DNA of 64,000 nucleotides from Hippopus hippopus (lineage: Eukaryota > Mollusca > Bivalvia > Cardiida > Cardiidae). Below the pieces are notes generated by a model that did not search any database, was not told where the DNA came from, and was given only the letters and a program-made list of their open reading frames with translations. This document shows positions 44,944 through 52,946 of the stretch, in pieces. The stretch lies in the NCBI GenBank assembly GCA_946811185.2, contig OX328106.1, positions 28,208,426-28,272,425 on the forward strand, in the 5' to 3' direction. How positions within the stretch are numbered: position 1 is the stretch's first letter; each line of letters starts with the position of its first letter. Both the position numbers and the translations under genes were made by a program.

Positions 44944-47900
44944 CCCACGACTGATCCGCCAACCACTGCCAGAACTGTGGCATTAATTACTGTTATTCGC
45001 CCATATATTTGGACAAAAAAAAACAATTTTCTAGTTATTATGGAAATTAATATTTTAAACAATTCAGGGTACCCTAAATTTTAAGTTTTAATTTGTTTGA
45101 GGAGCATCTCCAAAATGATATGGGTAAAATTATGTGTAGTAGTGGGGAAGGCAGATAAAGTCCAAATATTTAGACATAGACATGCCTATTTACATTTTAA
45201 CATTTATCTATGGGACATTTGTCAACCTAGGTTTTTTTTAATGTAACGTCTAAACGATTCCGAATTAGTCTAATTACCAAATCTAGTTATTCAAACCCTG
45301 GTACAACTACGTACGAGAACTCATAAAGAACTTCATTTACCTTTAGCGTCATATTAGAAATTATTCCGCCGCTGTTTTGCTGAAATACAGCTAGGTTCAT
45401 TCAGAAATCAATTAAAATCCTATCATGTTAGATTGCAGATGGTGGCGCTGCCATGTTTATCATTCATGCTGACGGTTGCATAACAAACCCAAATCGACTA
45501 TGACTAACTAAATGTGTTCCAATAATCAAACGAGACAGGACCCGAAGTACATGATGAAAGTCAAAATAAAAAACAACAAATGTTCGGGCTTATAAATAAG
45601 ACTACAGTGGGGGGGTCAAAACTGTTTTTAATATAGATCTAGTTTGGAAGGGTTTCCAATCTTGAAATACATGTACAAGTATCTGACCTTTTTTAGGCAT
45701 AATAGAAGTAGCTTTCTGCGAATACGAGTTCGGTCATAGTTCAGCTGCAGATGGTAAAGATCAAAGATCAGACTGCATGTTCTTTGAAGTCTTATGTTTA
45801 TCTACACAGTCTGCATAGGCTGTAGCCCTTTACCACACAATCCCGACTTTAAACGACCCTGAGAAAAAAAGCTTTTGAAAAACCTGAGGAAAAAAGGAGA
45901 CATTTCTGAAATCCAGCATTTTCTACTTTCACCACAATGTTTCTACCCTGCTATGGACAAGTTCAAAGTCTGAGTCACATTTATTTTGTCTGCAAATGCT
46001 CTTAATTTGGACATGTCTAAAATTTTGTTGTTTGGTAAAGTGTTAAAAATCGCCATCCTGCCATATGATACAAAGTTGACAATACCTGGCAGGTTCCATT
46101 TTCACCTTCTATCAACACCTTCTCAGTTTCAGTAGGAAGTAACTCATCATACTCAATGACAAGGAAACTGTATGGCAATCTTTGGTCGTCTGTTTTAGAG
46201 AAAAAAAAAAACACAATGAAACTCACTATATACAGTCAAACCAGTGATAGCCACTTGTGTTCTGCAGCCACCTGCATTAACCCTTCACCAAATGACAAAT
46301 TCCAGACTCTTCTAGATTGAAAGCATCTGCAGACAACAAATTCAAAATTGGTACAAATGAGCTGAAGTTCTTTGACAAGGTTGAAAACATAGTGGGAGAA
46401 GGAGAAAATGCAGCGTACCAATATTTTCTCCTTTTTCCATAACGTTTTCAAAAAGCTTCTTTGTGGTCATCAAAACTCGGGATGGTTTGGTAAAGGGTTA
46501 ATTCTTACCTTGAGGACAGAATTTAAACAGTCCTAAATTGAAAGTTTTTGCATCTGACAAATTAAAGCAGCTTTAAATGGTTGGGTTTGTACTGGAATGG
46601 ATAGAAAATACTGAGTGAAAAGGAAAAAAAAAGCTGGCAACCAGTATCTGGTCCTTTCCCAACTATGTTTTTAATAGAAAAATTCTTCAGGCTTGTTAAA
46701 ACACAGGATCCTTTTGTAAAGGGCCATTTTCATAATTGTTCAAAAGGAGAAAAAAAATCAACACCTTGTAATACAGACATACAAACCCCTTTTATTTATC
46801 TGTTTATTTATAATTCTCCCTCCTTCTTTTTTTATCTATTCTTGTACTACTTTCTGCTCTAAACTAAATTTTATTAAAGAAGAAAACACAGACTTTGTTG
46901 CAGGATTTACAGACATTGTTAACTTTTTATGGTCTAAGGGAGAAAACTCATATATATTTACTGCCTTTGTTTGTACCAGAGTCACATCCCATGAAGCTGA
47001 GAATAGTGTAAAAAACAAAGCCAGATAAAATGTGTTACGCATGAAAGTTCGACACGTCTAGTTTTTTTACTTGATGTAGGAAAAAAAGAAATCAAGTCTA
47101 CGTGTAAAAGGCTTCCACCTTGTACTAATCATTATCAGTGAATTATATCCAAAACGTGGGGAACCAGGATTTAACATGAAAGTTCTTCCTGAATGAGTAA
47201 ACAGATAACTCAAGGAGGAAATCCTTGCAAAATTCTTGTCATTATTTACCAGAATCTTCTTTAAAGTTAACAAAGATAACTATATTATTAAGATCAACAG
47301 TTCTTTCTTTTCCTTTTTGAAAGTTTTGAATGTAGATTTTTTATTCATTATTTGTCAACATTTTATCCAGATGACCCTTTAGATATATGAGTCACCCGCT
47401 GTACAAGTTTACTCCCTTTGACCATAAAATGATACTAGAATTCCACCACAAGCAATTAAGCATTGTTATATTCTGTAATCAAATATAACTGTAGACAGAT
47501 TTCTCGGCTTTCAAATTTTTGTACTTTGTGTGATATTCATTGATTAATGATTTGTATGAAAGTGGAGATACAATGGATTATTGGGCAATGCCAAAAAAGC
47601 TTCACCCTTTATAACACAATCCCATATTTTAATGGAACTTTAACAACCCTGAGTGAGAAGGCTTTAGAGTAAATTGTGGGAGGAAAAAATACTGATAACT
47701 AGCTATCTCTCCTTTTCCCACAATCCCACAACACTTTCTATCATTTCACAAACACAAAAAAAAAACCTAATTTGAGCCATATTGAATTTTATATCTTATA
47801 ATGCTTTCTTGAAACTTAATTGGGAAAAAAAAACATGTTATCTGCTAATGGACTGAATCAGCAAAAAGCAAAAGAAATGGAATTTCCTTAAGCCTTTATG

Positions 47901-48495
47901 CCTTTAGGAAGGTGTGAATAAGAGCTTCCATATATTGATTAACCCATTACGAAACAATCCTGAGCTATAAAGACCTTGAGAAAGAAGGCTTCTGAAAACA
48001 TCTTGGGAATAGGAGAAAATGCTGATAACCAGCACTTTCTTCTTTTCCTAAAATGTTTTCAACCACTTCAATGGAATTTTTCACCATCTGAGCCATGCAT
48101 TGAAAATAATTTGTCATCTACAAATGCTTTGGATTTGGACAAGTCCAAAAATTTGAAAGTTGGTTAAGAGATAACAGTAGCAACCCCTTGTGTATTGGTG
48201 TTACAATATGACATGCAATTAATAGGCCCGCAAAAAAAAGAAGAAAAAAGTTTACATGTCCTACAAAATTAACTTTGTATAACTCAGAAGTATAAACAGT
48301 TTGTTCATCATACAGAACTATTATAACTCTGTCATAGAAATTTGAAACAGAAAAAATAAAGAAATAACTGGCTCAAGACCTTCAAGTTTAAAAAGATAGA
48401 TTACAATTTTTTGAAATTGTCAGAAGTTGTTGGGACAAGTTGGATTTCCCCGATGCTGGTAGACCACATAGGACGGCTATGCAGACATCTGCCAT
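27164..48495 (-). CDS. PSTK: L-seryl-tRNA(Sec) kinase, six exons
   Basis: PSTK phosphorylates seryl-tRNA(Sec) with ATP, making the O-phosphoseryl-tRNA that SepSecS converts to selenocysteinyl-tRNA. Exons (minus strand): 48495-48405, 46189-46086, 44130-43857, 41982-41787, 30050-29869, 27378-27164. Every intron begins GT and ends AG, and phases 1,0,1,2,1 match at each junction. The product is 353 residues, close to the vertebrate length of about 350. Visible motifs are the P-loop G11-L-P-A-S-G-K-S18, a Y44-D45-E46 after the first beta strand, and D138-D139-N140 followed by YYRSMRY and QLARK, which is characteristic of PSTK. The C-terminal part (LHQSDQILRKLI, then VDLKTLAARL) aligns by eye with my memory of the human C-terminus. 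Intron 4 is 11.7 kb and full of transposons. A second copy of exons 5-6 lies downstream at 9460-6573. The identification is from recognition, supported by phase consistency; a protein search would settle it. Confidence 0.9.
28149..29828 (+). repeat. AGGTCA-type array in PSTK intron 5
   Basis: Counterpart of 7558-9237. It occupies most of the intron between PSTK exons 5 and 6 and runs opposite to the gene. Confidence 0.85.
29869..30050 (-). CDS. PSTK: PSTK exon 5 (right copy)
   Basis: The acceptor is TATGTGTTTCAG at 30051; the donor is GTAGAG at 29868. It encodes LCLQSICRIIDNALSS, an acidic linker, and SASFLHQSDQILRKLI. The protein sequence is the same in the duplicate at 9460-9279; the nucleotide difference I see within the exon (a serine codon) is synonymous. 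Confidence 0.85.
30074..30244. mobile_element. TTAA MITE spanning the duplication end
   Basis: It starts after TTAA (30070-30073) and ends at TTTGGTGAGGAG followed by TCAA. Lies 23 bases upstream of PSTK exon 5's acceptor. Homology to the left copy stops inside it at 30216. Confidence 0.7.
30302..30510 (-). mobile_element. SINE body fragment
   Basis: GCAGCAATGCACCTATCCAT, TCATGGAGTTTCTCTTACAA and ATGATCAGGAGTGAGA match the element at 44300-44470 segment by segment. Both ends are missing. Confidence 0.5.
30519..31893. repeat. Tandem-array element, 155-bp unit, with terminal hairpin
   Basis: It starts CTAGAGGCCCTTGAGGGTC. Between 30790 and 31795 about six and a half copies of a 154-159 bp unit contain AATGGCTACTTTTCCCATAC and TTTTTTTCAAAATCAATAGG. 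It ends with GGAC and GACA repeats and the hairpin GCTGGCTTTCAGCCAG then TAGAGCTAA. The architecture matches other arrays here although the unit sequence is unrelated. Confidence 0.8.
31893..31960 (-). mobile_element. Possible tRNA-like SINE remnant
   Basis: On the minus strand GGTTCTAAATCCCAG resembles a B box with CCTGGTAGCAC upstream. Too short to classify. Confidence 0.25.
32078..32172. mobile_element. TTAA MITE, left half
   Basis: TTTAACACACGATCCCGAG to GGAGAAAATGCTGGTACCCAG; the right arm is missing. Confidence 0.6.
32635..32845. repeat. Empty paralogue of the mariner target repeat
   Basis: GTAGGAGTATTACACTGGAC, AAGTTCAAGGGGAGATAATT, GCACAACTTCATATATATAGG and ATTTGAGTTCAGTACCTG in unbroken order, ending with a GACGGACAGA run. 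The next copy (32915-33055 plus 34588-34741) has the same order but is split by the mariner element after CTTCATATA. Confidence 0.8.
33056..34587 (+). mobile_element. Tc1/mariner-type transposon, 1532 bp
   Basis: About 38-bp terminal inverted repeats: CTGAACCAAAAAGGAAACTT plus CCCCTGTGTTTAAGTGCA on the left (33056-33093), mirrored at 34549-34587 with a one-base size difference. TA dinucleotides abut both ends. The paralogous empty repeat at 32635-32845 confirms the limits. It encodes one transposase frame with a premature stop and lies in PSTK intron 4, antisense to the gene. Confidence 0.92.
33363..34343 (+). pseudogene. Tc1-family transposase, DD35E, one nonsense codon
   Basis: A 326-codon frame from ATG 33363, normal for Tc1-like transposases (about 340). 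The N-terminus MPRIPQNLRECAIGML leads into a helix-turn-helix (AVAMNIGCSTRAIRHL), a SGRPRV AT-hook-like motif and a second DNA-binding region. Catalytic residues visible: D151 in LFSDESRF, D242 in QHDNATSHTA, E278 in DLNPIEHLWD. I count 35 residues between D242 and E278 against 34 in classical Tc1. A TGA at 33837-33839 (codon 159) interrupts the frame; no frameshift. The TGA sits where Arg (CGA) is plausible, so a CpG-type transition is likely. Otherwise well preserved and thus fairly young. Confidence 0.9.
34742..35300. other. Intronic sequence, nothing recognised
   Basis: AT-rich PSTK intron 4 sequence between two array elements. No open frame, hairpin or repeat relationship found by eye. 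Confidence 0.5.
35300..36695. repeat. Tandem-array element, about 150-bp unit, with terminal hairpin
   Basis: About eight units with CCATAACTCAGTGA, ATTAAACCATAACCAAATTA, ATATGCACATCTTTGCTTTG and TATGAAGTTTGATTGAAA. It ends with GACCGACCGACTGAC and an ATACCCCCACCA/TTGTTGGGGATAT hairpin at 36658-36692. Unit unrelated to the arrays at 30519 and 36697. Confidence 0.8.
36697..37086. repeat. Tandem array, 165-bp unit, left part
   Basis: It opens with AGAGGGCCATGATGGCCCTG and then units with GGTAGCCCTAGTTCTTATGG, AAGATTTCTAAAGTTTTC and TATATAAGCCCATGTAAAAC. It is cut at 37086 by the LTR element and resumes at 40644. Confidence 0.8.
37087..37443 (-). repeat. 3' LTR, complete (357 bp)
   Basis: On the minus strand it begins TGTAAAACAATAAGGG and ends CAACACCACA. 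TATAAATA at 37254-37247 marks U3, and AATAAA at 37143-37138 is the likely poly(A) signal, giving a U3-R-U5 order. It matches 40443-40643 over 201 bases with a few substitutions. Confidence 0.85.
37666..37953 (-). CDS. Small open frame downstream of env, unknown
   Basis: 95 codons between env and the 3' LTR on the same strand. It has an acidic-neutral N-terminal half and an arginine-rich end with GRPSLRRKRQ. It could be a retroelement accessory protein, the 3' remnant of another frame, or chance. I recognise no family. A preceding CACCCACTTACAAG could act as a splice acceptor. Confidence 0.3.
   Translation of the reverse strand: MLTNHPLTSKIVELNWGQLVNDISKTTEIVLRQRMPHKSEIVITELARDIGINNATWICRRNWYFRQCRQVPASRTAAARATLDDGRPSLRRKRQ
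38139..40199 (-). pseudogene. env: env-like fusion glycoprotein pseudogene (baculovirus F / errantivirus type)
   Basis: One continuous minus-strand frame of about 687 codons, broken by TGA at 39869-39867 and TAG at 38516-38514, with no frameshift. Part 1 (40199-39870) has an N-terminal hydrophobic signal-like segment. Part 2 (39866-38517, 450 codons) opens with a short basic cleavage-like site at residues 10-11, then a hydrophobic glycine-containing stretch to about residue 28 resembling a fusion peptide, then a long helical region to about 130, cysteines spread through the C-terminal half and several N-x-S/T sites. Part 3 carries a hydrophobic membrane-anchor segment (about 38500-38450) and a basic cytoplasmic tail. 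This order matches Baculo_F-type Env proteins of metazoan Ty3/gypsy elements. Not functional as it stands. Confidence 0.75.
40221..40223 (-). promoter_or_regulatory. Splice acceptor ahead of env
   Basis: A T-rich tract ending TTATTTTTTTCAG lies about 20 bases upstream of the first env ATG. This is where a subgenomic env mRNA of the parent element would be spliced. Confidence 0.45.
40443..40643 (-). repeat. 5' LTR remnant (201 bp, U3 only)
   Basis: Corresponds to 37243-37443. It stops four bases past the TATAAATA box (40454-40447), so R and U5 are gone and the promoter faces the env frame directly. Confidence 0.85.
40447..40454 (-). promoter_or_regulatory. TATA box of the LTR promoter
   Basis: TATAAATA within the truncated LTR. 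A start site 25-30 bases downstream would lie about 220 bases ahead of the env-like frame. Confidence 0.5.
40644..41744. repeat. Tandem array, 165-bp unit, right part, with terminal hairpin
   Basis: Continuation of 36697-37086: about five units with GGGCACTCTTGGTAGAGGCC and CCCAGGGCTA. Because 165 is divisible by three, antisense frames repeat a 55-residue pattern, which explains two open frames of about 105 codons here; they are not genes. It ends with GCACGCACGCACAGACAGAC and the hairpin GCTGGCCTTCGGCCGGT then GGAGCTAA. Confidence 0.85.
41787..41982 (-). CDS. PSTK: PSTK exon 4
   Basis: The acceptor is GATCATTTTACAG at 41983; the donor is GTGAGT at 41786. It continues from LARK with Y-NTGYCQIYLQTDVETAVIR, matching the family's core strand and following helix, then WERNTIAL. 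It ends in phase 2, which only an exon beginning with a single completing base can follow; exon 5 does. Confidence 0.9.
42178..42407. mobile_element. TTAA MITE
   Basis: CCACTAGACAAAATTTTAG to AAAGTAAAGAG then TTAA. Central arms partly decayed (GAGATCATGCTGTTGAGCAG). Confidence 0.7.
42469..42689. mobile_element. TTAA MITE, full length (221 bp)
   Basis: CTCTTTACCAAACGAC to TTGTTTGGTAAAGGG, followed by TTAA. Strong central palindrome of about 40 bases per arm. A short repeat of its terminus (CGTTTGGTAAAGAG) follows at 42702. Confidence 0.8.
43475..43700. repeat. GATCAGACTGCAC-type and GGGGGTTAAATGCAT-type element remnants
   Basis: GTGCATACTGTGCAGTTTGATC, then CTCTGGCAAAAGGGGGTTAA and CAGGCTGACCTGGGTC, in PSTK intron 3. 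Decayed relatives of 248-338 and 1165-1420. Confidence 0.4.
43857..44130 (-). CDS. PSTK: PSTK exon 3
   Basis: The acceptor is TTTTCCTACAG at 44131; the donor is GTAAGA at 43856. There are 91 codons plus one base. The N-terminal half is a helical segment (SLWKKYRQNIHSCVDLL), followed by a variable polar linker and then VCVVIDDNMYYRSMRY, the most diagnostic PSTK motif in the window. Confidence 0.9.
44249..44510 (-). mobile_element. SINE with (ATTG)n tail, head-truncated
   Basis: On the plus strand an ATTG microsatellite (44249-44272) leads to GGTGTTTAATGCCATTTTCA and GTGTACCTCTCCATACTTTC. Reversed, this is a SINE 3' region with an AATC tail. The tRNA-like head is not recognisable. Related to 30302-30510 and 11339-11420. 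Confidence 0.6.
44912..44941. repeat. (CA)n microsatellite
   Basis: About 15 uninterrupted CA units in PSTK intron 2. Confidence 0.95.
45000..45750. other. PSTK intron 2, nothing recognised
   Basis: AT-rich sequence without a clear repeat, hairpin or exon. A G homopolymer run (45610) is the only feature. Confidence 0.5.
45826..46042. mobile_element. TTAA MITE next to PSTK exon 2
   Basis: CCCTTTACCACACAATCCCG to GTTTGGTAAAGTG then TTAA, ending 44 bases past the exon 2 donor side. Preceded by a GATCAGACTGCAT element remnant (45755-45825). Confidence 0.75.
46086..46189 (-). CDS. PSTK: PSTK exon 2
   Basis: The acceptor is a T-rich tract ending CTCTAAAACAG at 46190; the donor is GTATTG at 46085. 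It encodes the end of the first helix and the strand SFLVIEYDELLP, equivalent to the V-x-Y-D-D region of other PSTKs. The first two bases complete the tyrosine codon begun in exon 1, and the exon ends in phase 0. Confidence 0.85.
46281..46497. mobile_element. TTAA MITE
   Basis: Between TTAA 46277-46280 and TTAA 46498-46501. CCCTTCACCAAATGAC to TGGTTTGGTAAAGGG. Lies just upstream of PSTK exon 2's acceptor. Confidence 0.8.
46502..46723. mobile_element. TTAA MITE, back to back
   Basis: Starts straight after the shared TTAA at 46498-46501 and ends CTTTTGTAAAGGG. Centre decayed (AAAAGCTGGCAACCAGTATC). Confidence 0.65.
46905..47010. repeat. Fragment of the 18090-19520 element
   Basis: TTTTTATGGTCTAAGGGAGA and AAAACTCATATATATTTA match its terminal repeat. 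Confidence 0.5.
47606..47850. mobile_element. TTAA MITE, decayed
   Basis: CCCTTTATAACACAATCCCA, AACAACCCTGAGTGAGAAGG and TCTCCTTTTCCCACAATCCC in family order. Confidence 0.55.
47943..48163. mobile_element. TTAA MITE (221 bp)
   Basis: TTAA 47939-47942 and 48164-48167. CCCATTACGAAACAATCC at the left; centre GAAAATGCTGATAACCAGCA. It lies in PSTK intron 1. Confidence 0.75.
48405..48495 (-). CDS. PSTK: PSTK exon 1 (start codon, P-loop)
   Basis: The ATG at 48495-48493 opens MADVCIAVLCGLPASGKS, a short beta strand running into a Walker A motif. Thirty codons plus one base precede the donor GTAATC at 48404. The exon is too short to stand out as an open frame. An upstream out-of-frame ATG occurs at 48502-48500; it begins a reading frame that is otherwise meaningless. 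Confidence 0.85.
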
Positions 48496-48952
48496 GCTCC
48501 ATTTTCTTCGTAACGTAACAGGTGAATTTCAAAATTGGTATCAATAAAAGAGTTTGACTGTCATTATCGTGATCTATCTCGAACACAGATGTATTACAGT
48601 AATTATCAAAAATTATCGGTTACGAAAAAATTTGATGACGATAGATTATCCGTCTTTTTTCATTGAACTTTCTCTAATACTCCTAAAAGCAAATGGAATA
48701 TATTCTGTTTGCATTACTATCCTACAGTCTGCCTTAATAATTGCATTATTGTCTCGAGATATGTCCTATAATTCAAATATTCAGTCTAAAACTGTTAAAT
48801 TAAGTTAAAAAAGACAATAATTCATTATTTAAGCTACTAGATAATGTTTTAAAAAGAAAAACACCCCATAGTTATTCGGATAGAAATACGGAACAAATTC
48901 TCAATTATATGTACAACAGGAACAAACGGCCCTACTTCAAGAGGTGAATTAA

Positions 48953-49173
48953 CCCTTTACCACACGGCAAAATTTAAGACCTATCCAAATTGAAAGCATT
49001 TGCAGACGACAATTTCATAGTGGCTCAAATGACACAACTTTTCTTTGATAGGGTAGAAAACTTTGTGGGAAAAGGAGAAAATGCTGGTTACCAGCATTTT
49101 CTCCTTTTCCCACAATGTTTTCAAAAGGCCTCTTTTTTAGGGGCGTCAAAAGGCGTCATTGTGTGGTAAAGGG
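48953..49173. mobile_element. TTAA MITE, best-preserved copy (221 bp)
   Basis: TTAA (48949-48952), CCCTTTACCACACGGC, then a nearly perfect fold in which GGGAAAAGGAGAAAATGCTG pairs with CAGCATTTTCTCCTTTTCCC, and TTGTGTGGTAAAGGG before TTAA (49174-49177). TTAA targets and CCC...GGG ends are the hallmarks of piggyBac-type transposition. No coding capacity. About 30 whole or partial copies lie in this window. It sits about 450 bases 5' of the PSTK start codon. Confidence 0.88.
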
Positions 49174-49396
49174 TTAAGTTTGTCTTTTGATTAGTCAAAA
49201 TAACAAAAACGTATCAGCTCTAGTCCAAGGGCATTTACAGAAAAACAAACACGCTTTCAGTTATTAAAAGTCTTTTTGTTCATTTAACACTTGTAAAAAA
49301 AAAAAAACCCATACCAATCTAAGGTATTTTACAGCGGTCACACTAAAATACGCCACATAAGAATTATACGCCACAGCAGAAATGTATACGCCACAG

Positions 49397-49432
49397 CAGG
49401 GATCGTATATACATATGTATATAAGATCCCTG
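49397..49432. mobile_element. 36-bp palindromic micro-insertion, copy A
   Basis: CAGGGATCGTATATACAT continues to a mirror GATCCCTG end, one mismatched pair. Flanked by GCCACAG on both sides (49390-49396, 49433-49439), and the uninterrupted host unit reads GCCACAGCAAATATATAG. Confidence 0.8.
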
Positions 49433-50282
49433 GCCACAGCAAATATATAGCTATCAAAGCGTGATTTTTATGTTTTATCTTGTAGATTATGTTATTATCT
49501 ATCATCTGTGCAAAAATTACTTCAAAATATTTTATATTTATGGAGCAAATTGATCTTACAAAATACGCCAAAGCTTAATTATACGCAACAGATACGCCAC
49601 AGGACAAATCGGTACGCCACAGCAAATATATAGCTTTGAATGCTTGATTTTTATGTTTTATCTTGTAGATTATGTTATTATCTATCATCTGTGCAAAATT
49701 ACTTCGAAATATTTTAAATTTATGGAGTAAATGGATCTTATAAAATACGCCACAGCTTAATTATACGCAACAGATATGCCACAGGACGAATCGATACGCC
49801 ACAGCAAATATATAGCTTTGAATGCGTGATTTTTATGTTTTATTTTGTAGATTATGCTATTATCTATCTTTTGTGCAAATATTACATAGAAATATTGTAT
49901 ATTTATGGAGTAAATCGATCTGATATTATTGATGGGGATTGGCTGCCATTTTCATGCGTTTATATGTTTATAAAAACTGTAAAGGAGATAACTCTATTGA
50001 CTCTGAGTTACTCTAGCTGGTCGATACATTCATGGTTTTGCAAACTGCAGACGACTAATATTTTAAATAGTGGAGTTGTAAGGGATCAGAATGAATAATA
50101 CGGACTTTAAATGACAAGAAAATGTTCCAATCGCTGGAAACTTTCCTACAATGTTTTTTTTTTTTTTTTTTTTCTTTTTTTTTATGCGTACGTGAATTGC
50201 ACTCTTCTTTCTTGTTCTAAATGGTATATTCCTTCATTCGACTGGAATTTCTAAGTTTGAAGCTATAAAAATTGCGGCAGGA

Positions 50283-50314
50283 CAGGGATCTTATATGTGT
50301 ATATACGATCCCTG
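50283..50314. mobile_element. 32-bp palindromic micro-insertion, copy C
   Basis: CAGGGATCTTATATGTG to ACGATCCCTG, inverted relative to copies A and B. Flanked by GGCAGGA and GGCAGGG (six of seven bases). Confidence 0.65.
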
Positions 50315-50319
50315 GGCAG

Positions 50320-51200
50320 GGGGAGAAAAGAAAGCTTTCTCCAGCGTTGTTGAAGGATGCGTCCATGTTTGTTAACAGCATGTTCTCCTTTTCCCACAAT
50401 GAATTGTAATTCGGGTTAATCACCGTAAGGTCATAGAACGGTTTACCATATTGTGGTCCAAGAAAGAAAGGACTCACCATTATTGGACGAAGAGCACTTA
50501 CTCCCTTTCCCACTATAATTTCCACTCAGTATTTCTCAAAATTGTCATAACTAGCGCATTCAGTGTTTTGAATGTAAACAGTTTGCTTCTCGATGTTACA
50601 TCTAGTTTCTTCATTTTGTATATGATACAAGTTGGCTTCTTTACAAAAGAAGCCAGGAGAGGTCAGCATCAATGTTTTCAAATAGTTTATTGGCTTTTAA
50701 TTTAATTTTGGTACATGTAAACAAACAAGTAAAAAAGCCGCCGCGTAGAAACTTCATATGCTTTACATGACGGTCATTTGACCTTCTTGCCGCGTTTTCA
50801 AGTCGCATGATCTTGGCCAGTGGTCTTCTTTCTCTTTTTTAACGAAATTCTTCTTATTTTTTCCTCTGCTTAGATTTATTTGCTTAATGAAAAATTACAG
50901 TTATTTGAGAGGTCATTTGCAACCATCGCAAATAAATATAACAAATCTTTTCTGAAATTCGTCATATAAAAATAAACCACGTCTATTTCCTGTTTCGGTT
51001 TTTTGATTTCGCTTTATTTACAAAACCATGACGAAACAGACTGTGTATCAGAACAATTTCGCAAGAAAAATGGATTTAGACAGCAAATTCTGTGGCAGTC
51101 TGCCTTTTAAACTCACCACTGTTGGAGAGGTCTGATGACCTCTCCAATAAGATATATTTAATGTACAACTCAAACATCGGTATAGGATTAAGGTACGAGT
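50320..51200. other. Interior of the foldback element, mostly unrecognised
   Basis: A short MITE remnant (50375-50415, CATGTTCTCCTTTTCCCACA) and a T homopolymer (50152-50184) are the only identifiable pieces. No exon or transposase seen. Confidence 0.4.
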
Positions 51201-51208
51201 AAAGTTTT

Positions 51209-51426
51209 CACTCTTTACCAAATTTTTATACAAAATTTTTGACTTTCTCAGAGCATTTGCATACGACATTCATCAAAACATGAAACGTGTCTTTCAAAAG
51301 AATAGAAAACATTGTTGGAAAAGGAGATAAGGTTGGTTGCTCGCCATTTCTTCTTTTCCCAACAATGTTTTCAAATGGCTTCTTCTAGAGGGTCGTTAAA
51401 TCTCTGTATTGTCTGGTACAGGGTAA
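51209..51426. mobile_element. TTAA MITE, decayed
   Basis: CTCTTTACCAAATTTTTATAC to TTGTCTGGTACAGGG, with arms ACATTGTTGGAAAAGGAG and CTTTTCCCAACAATGT. Confidence 0.7.
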
Positions 51427-51804
51427 AAAGAGTACCTATGAGAGTGATTTGTCACACATTTTGATTCACGTGGACTGATTAAATACCCTCTCGGTTTTTC
51501 ACACCTTCACATTCCAAGCGACTCACATGTATCGAGTTGAGTTTAAAGCTCAACAACTGAGGACGACAATCGTGACCGATATTAAATCTGTTTCATGCTA
51601 ATTTGGAATGGGTAAAAAAAAACATTTCCTATATAAGGACCACACAAACATATAGTTTATTTCATGTTGCATGAGAGAGAGAGAATGGGAAAGACAGATA
51701 AAGCGCTTTGTCAATTTTCTTTTGAAGAAATAATTCCTGCCCTTCAATTGATCCCTGCCCAGCAAAAATGGCCTCTCACTTCGGATGCACAGCTGAGTGT
51801 AAAC

Positions 51805-52086
51805 GGCACTTGAAAACTTTGTGGGAAAAGTGCAATATTTTCTCCTTTTCTAACCATGTTATCTGGCCTCCTCAACTCATCTCGTCAAACACGTTATTTC
51901 TTTAAAACACAGGGCCTTGTCTAAAAGACCTTTAGAAAGAGGGCATTTGAAAACATTGTGGGAAAAAGGAAAGCATGCTGGATTCATTTAACATCAAACT
52001 CAACTTACAGCATTCGAGCCACATTTATGGCCTGCAAATGCTTTGACTTTAGTAATGTCCAAATTGTCGTTAGGCAAGGAGTTTTA
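51805..52086. mobile_element. Two TTAA MITE remnants
   Basis: ACTTGAAAACTTTGTGGGAA with ATTTTCTCCTTTTC (51808-51865), then a second copy GAAAACATTGTGGGAAAAAG to GGCAAGGAGTTTTA (51915-52086). Confidence 0.5.
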
Positions 52087-52946
52087 ATCGGATAAAATGG
52101 CTAGAAAGTCAAAATCCTGCACATGTTTTCTTTTGCATTCCACTATTGATAACTTGTTTATAGAGAAAAAAGCTAACATGTGACAGTATGTTAGACTACC
52201 TCAGGGTCATTGGAGTTATCTCCCTTGAAGTACTGGATATCCACGCCAATTCCCATTAATAATATCAGATCGATTTACTGCATAAATATATTATATTTCT
52301 AAGTAATTTTTGAACGTATGATAGATAATGTCATAACATAGAAGATCAAACATAAAAATCACGCATTCAAAGCTATGGTGGCATATTTCTGCCACGAGAT
52401 ACGAGATAGCTATCATGATAATTTTACAAAACTATCGCGATAAATTAAAGTTTCCTGGAAATTTTATCGAGATAGTGAAAAGTTTCCTGAAAAAAATATC
52501 ACGATAAACTTAATATTTTAACGCAAAATTTCTCAATCGTGCACGAAGCTGACATGCAAGATAAAATTATCGTGATAGTTCTACCTGTTTCTCGATATCT
52601 ATAAATAGAAAACTTATCATTTGGAAGAACTCGGTTGTTTTTGACTTCACAAGATTGCAGTAAGTAAAAGTTCGAATAATTAATAATTGTACAATACTCG
52701 AAATGAACAGAAGTCTGTAAAATCACAAAGACTACTCGAAATATCTCCTACGAACACTTTAAAACCATTCAGGGAAAAGGAGAATTCATAAGGTTGTAGA
52801 CGAAGATGTTCCGAAACCGTATCTAATTAAAGATACCGTGAATGTCAGTTATGGGCACGAAAGCAAAAAGAATCATGATAACAGGTAGTATTATCGCGAT
52901 ATTTTTATCGTGAAAATTTTTATTATCTAGATAATAATTCCAGGAA

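Noticed and set aside
48401..48586. 61-codon frame beginning MFEIDHDN as the exon product
   Set aside because: The adjacent frame from ATG 48495 encodes a P-loop and joins exon 2 in phase; this frame is its shadow.
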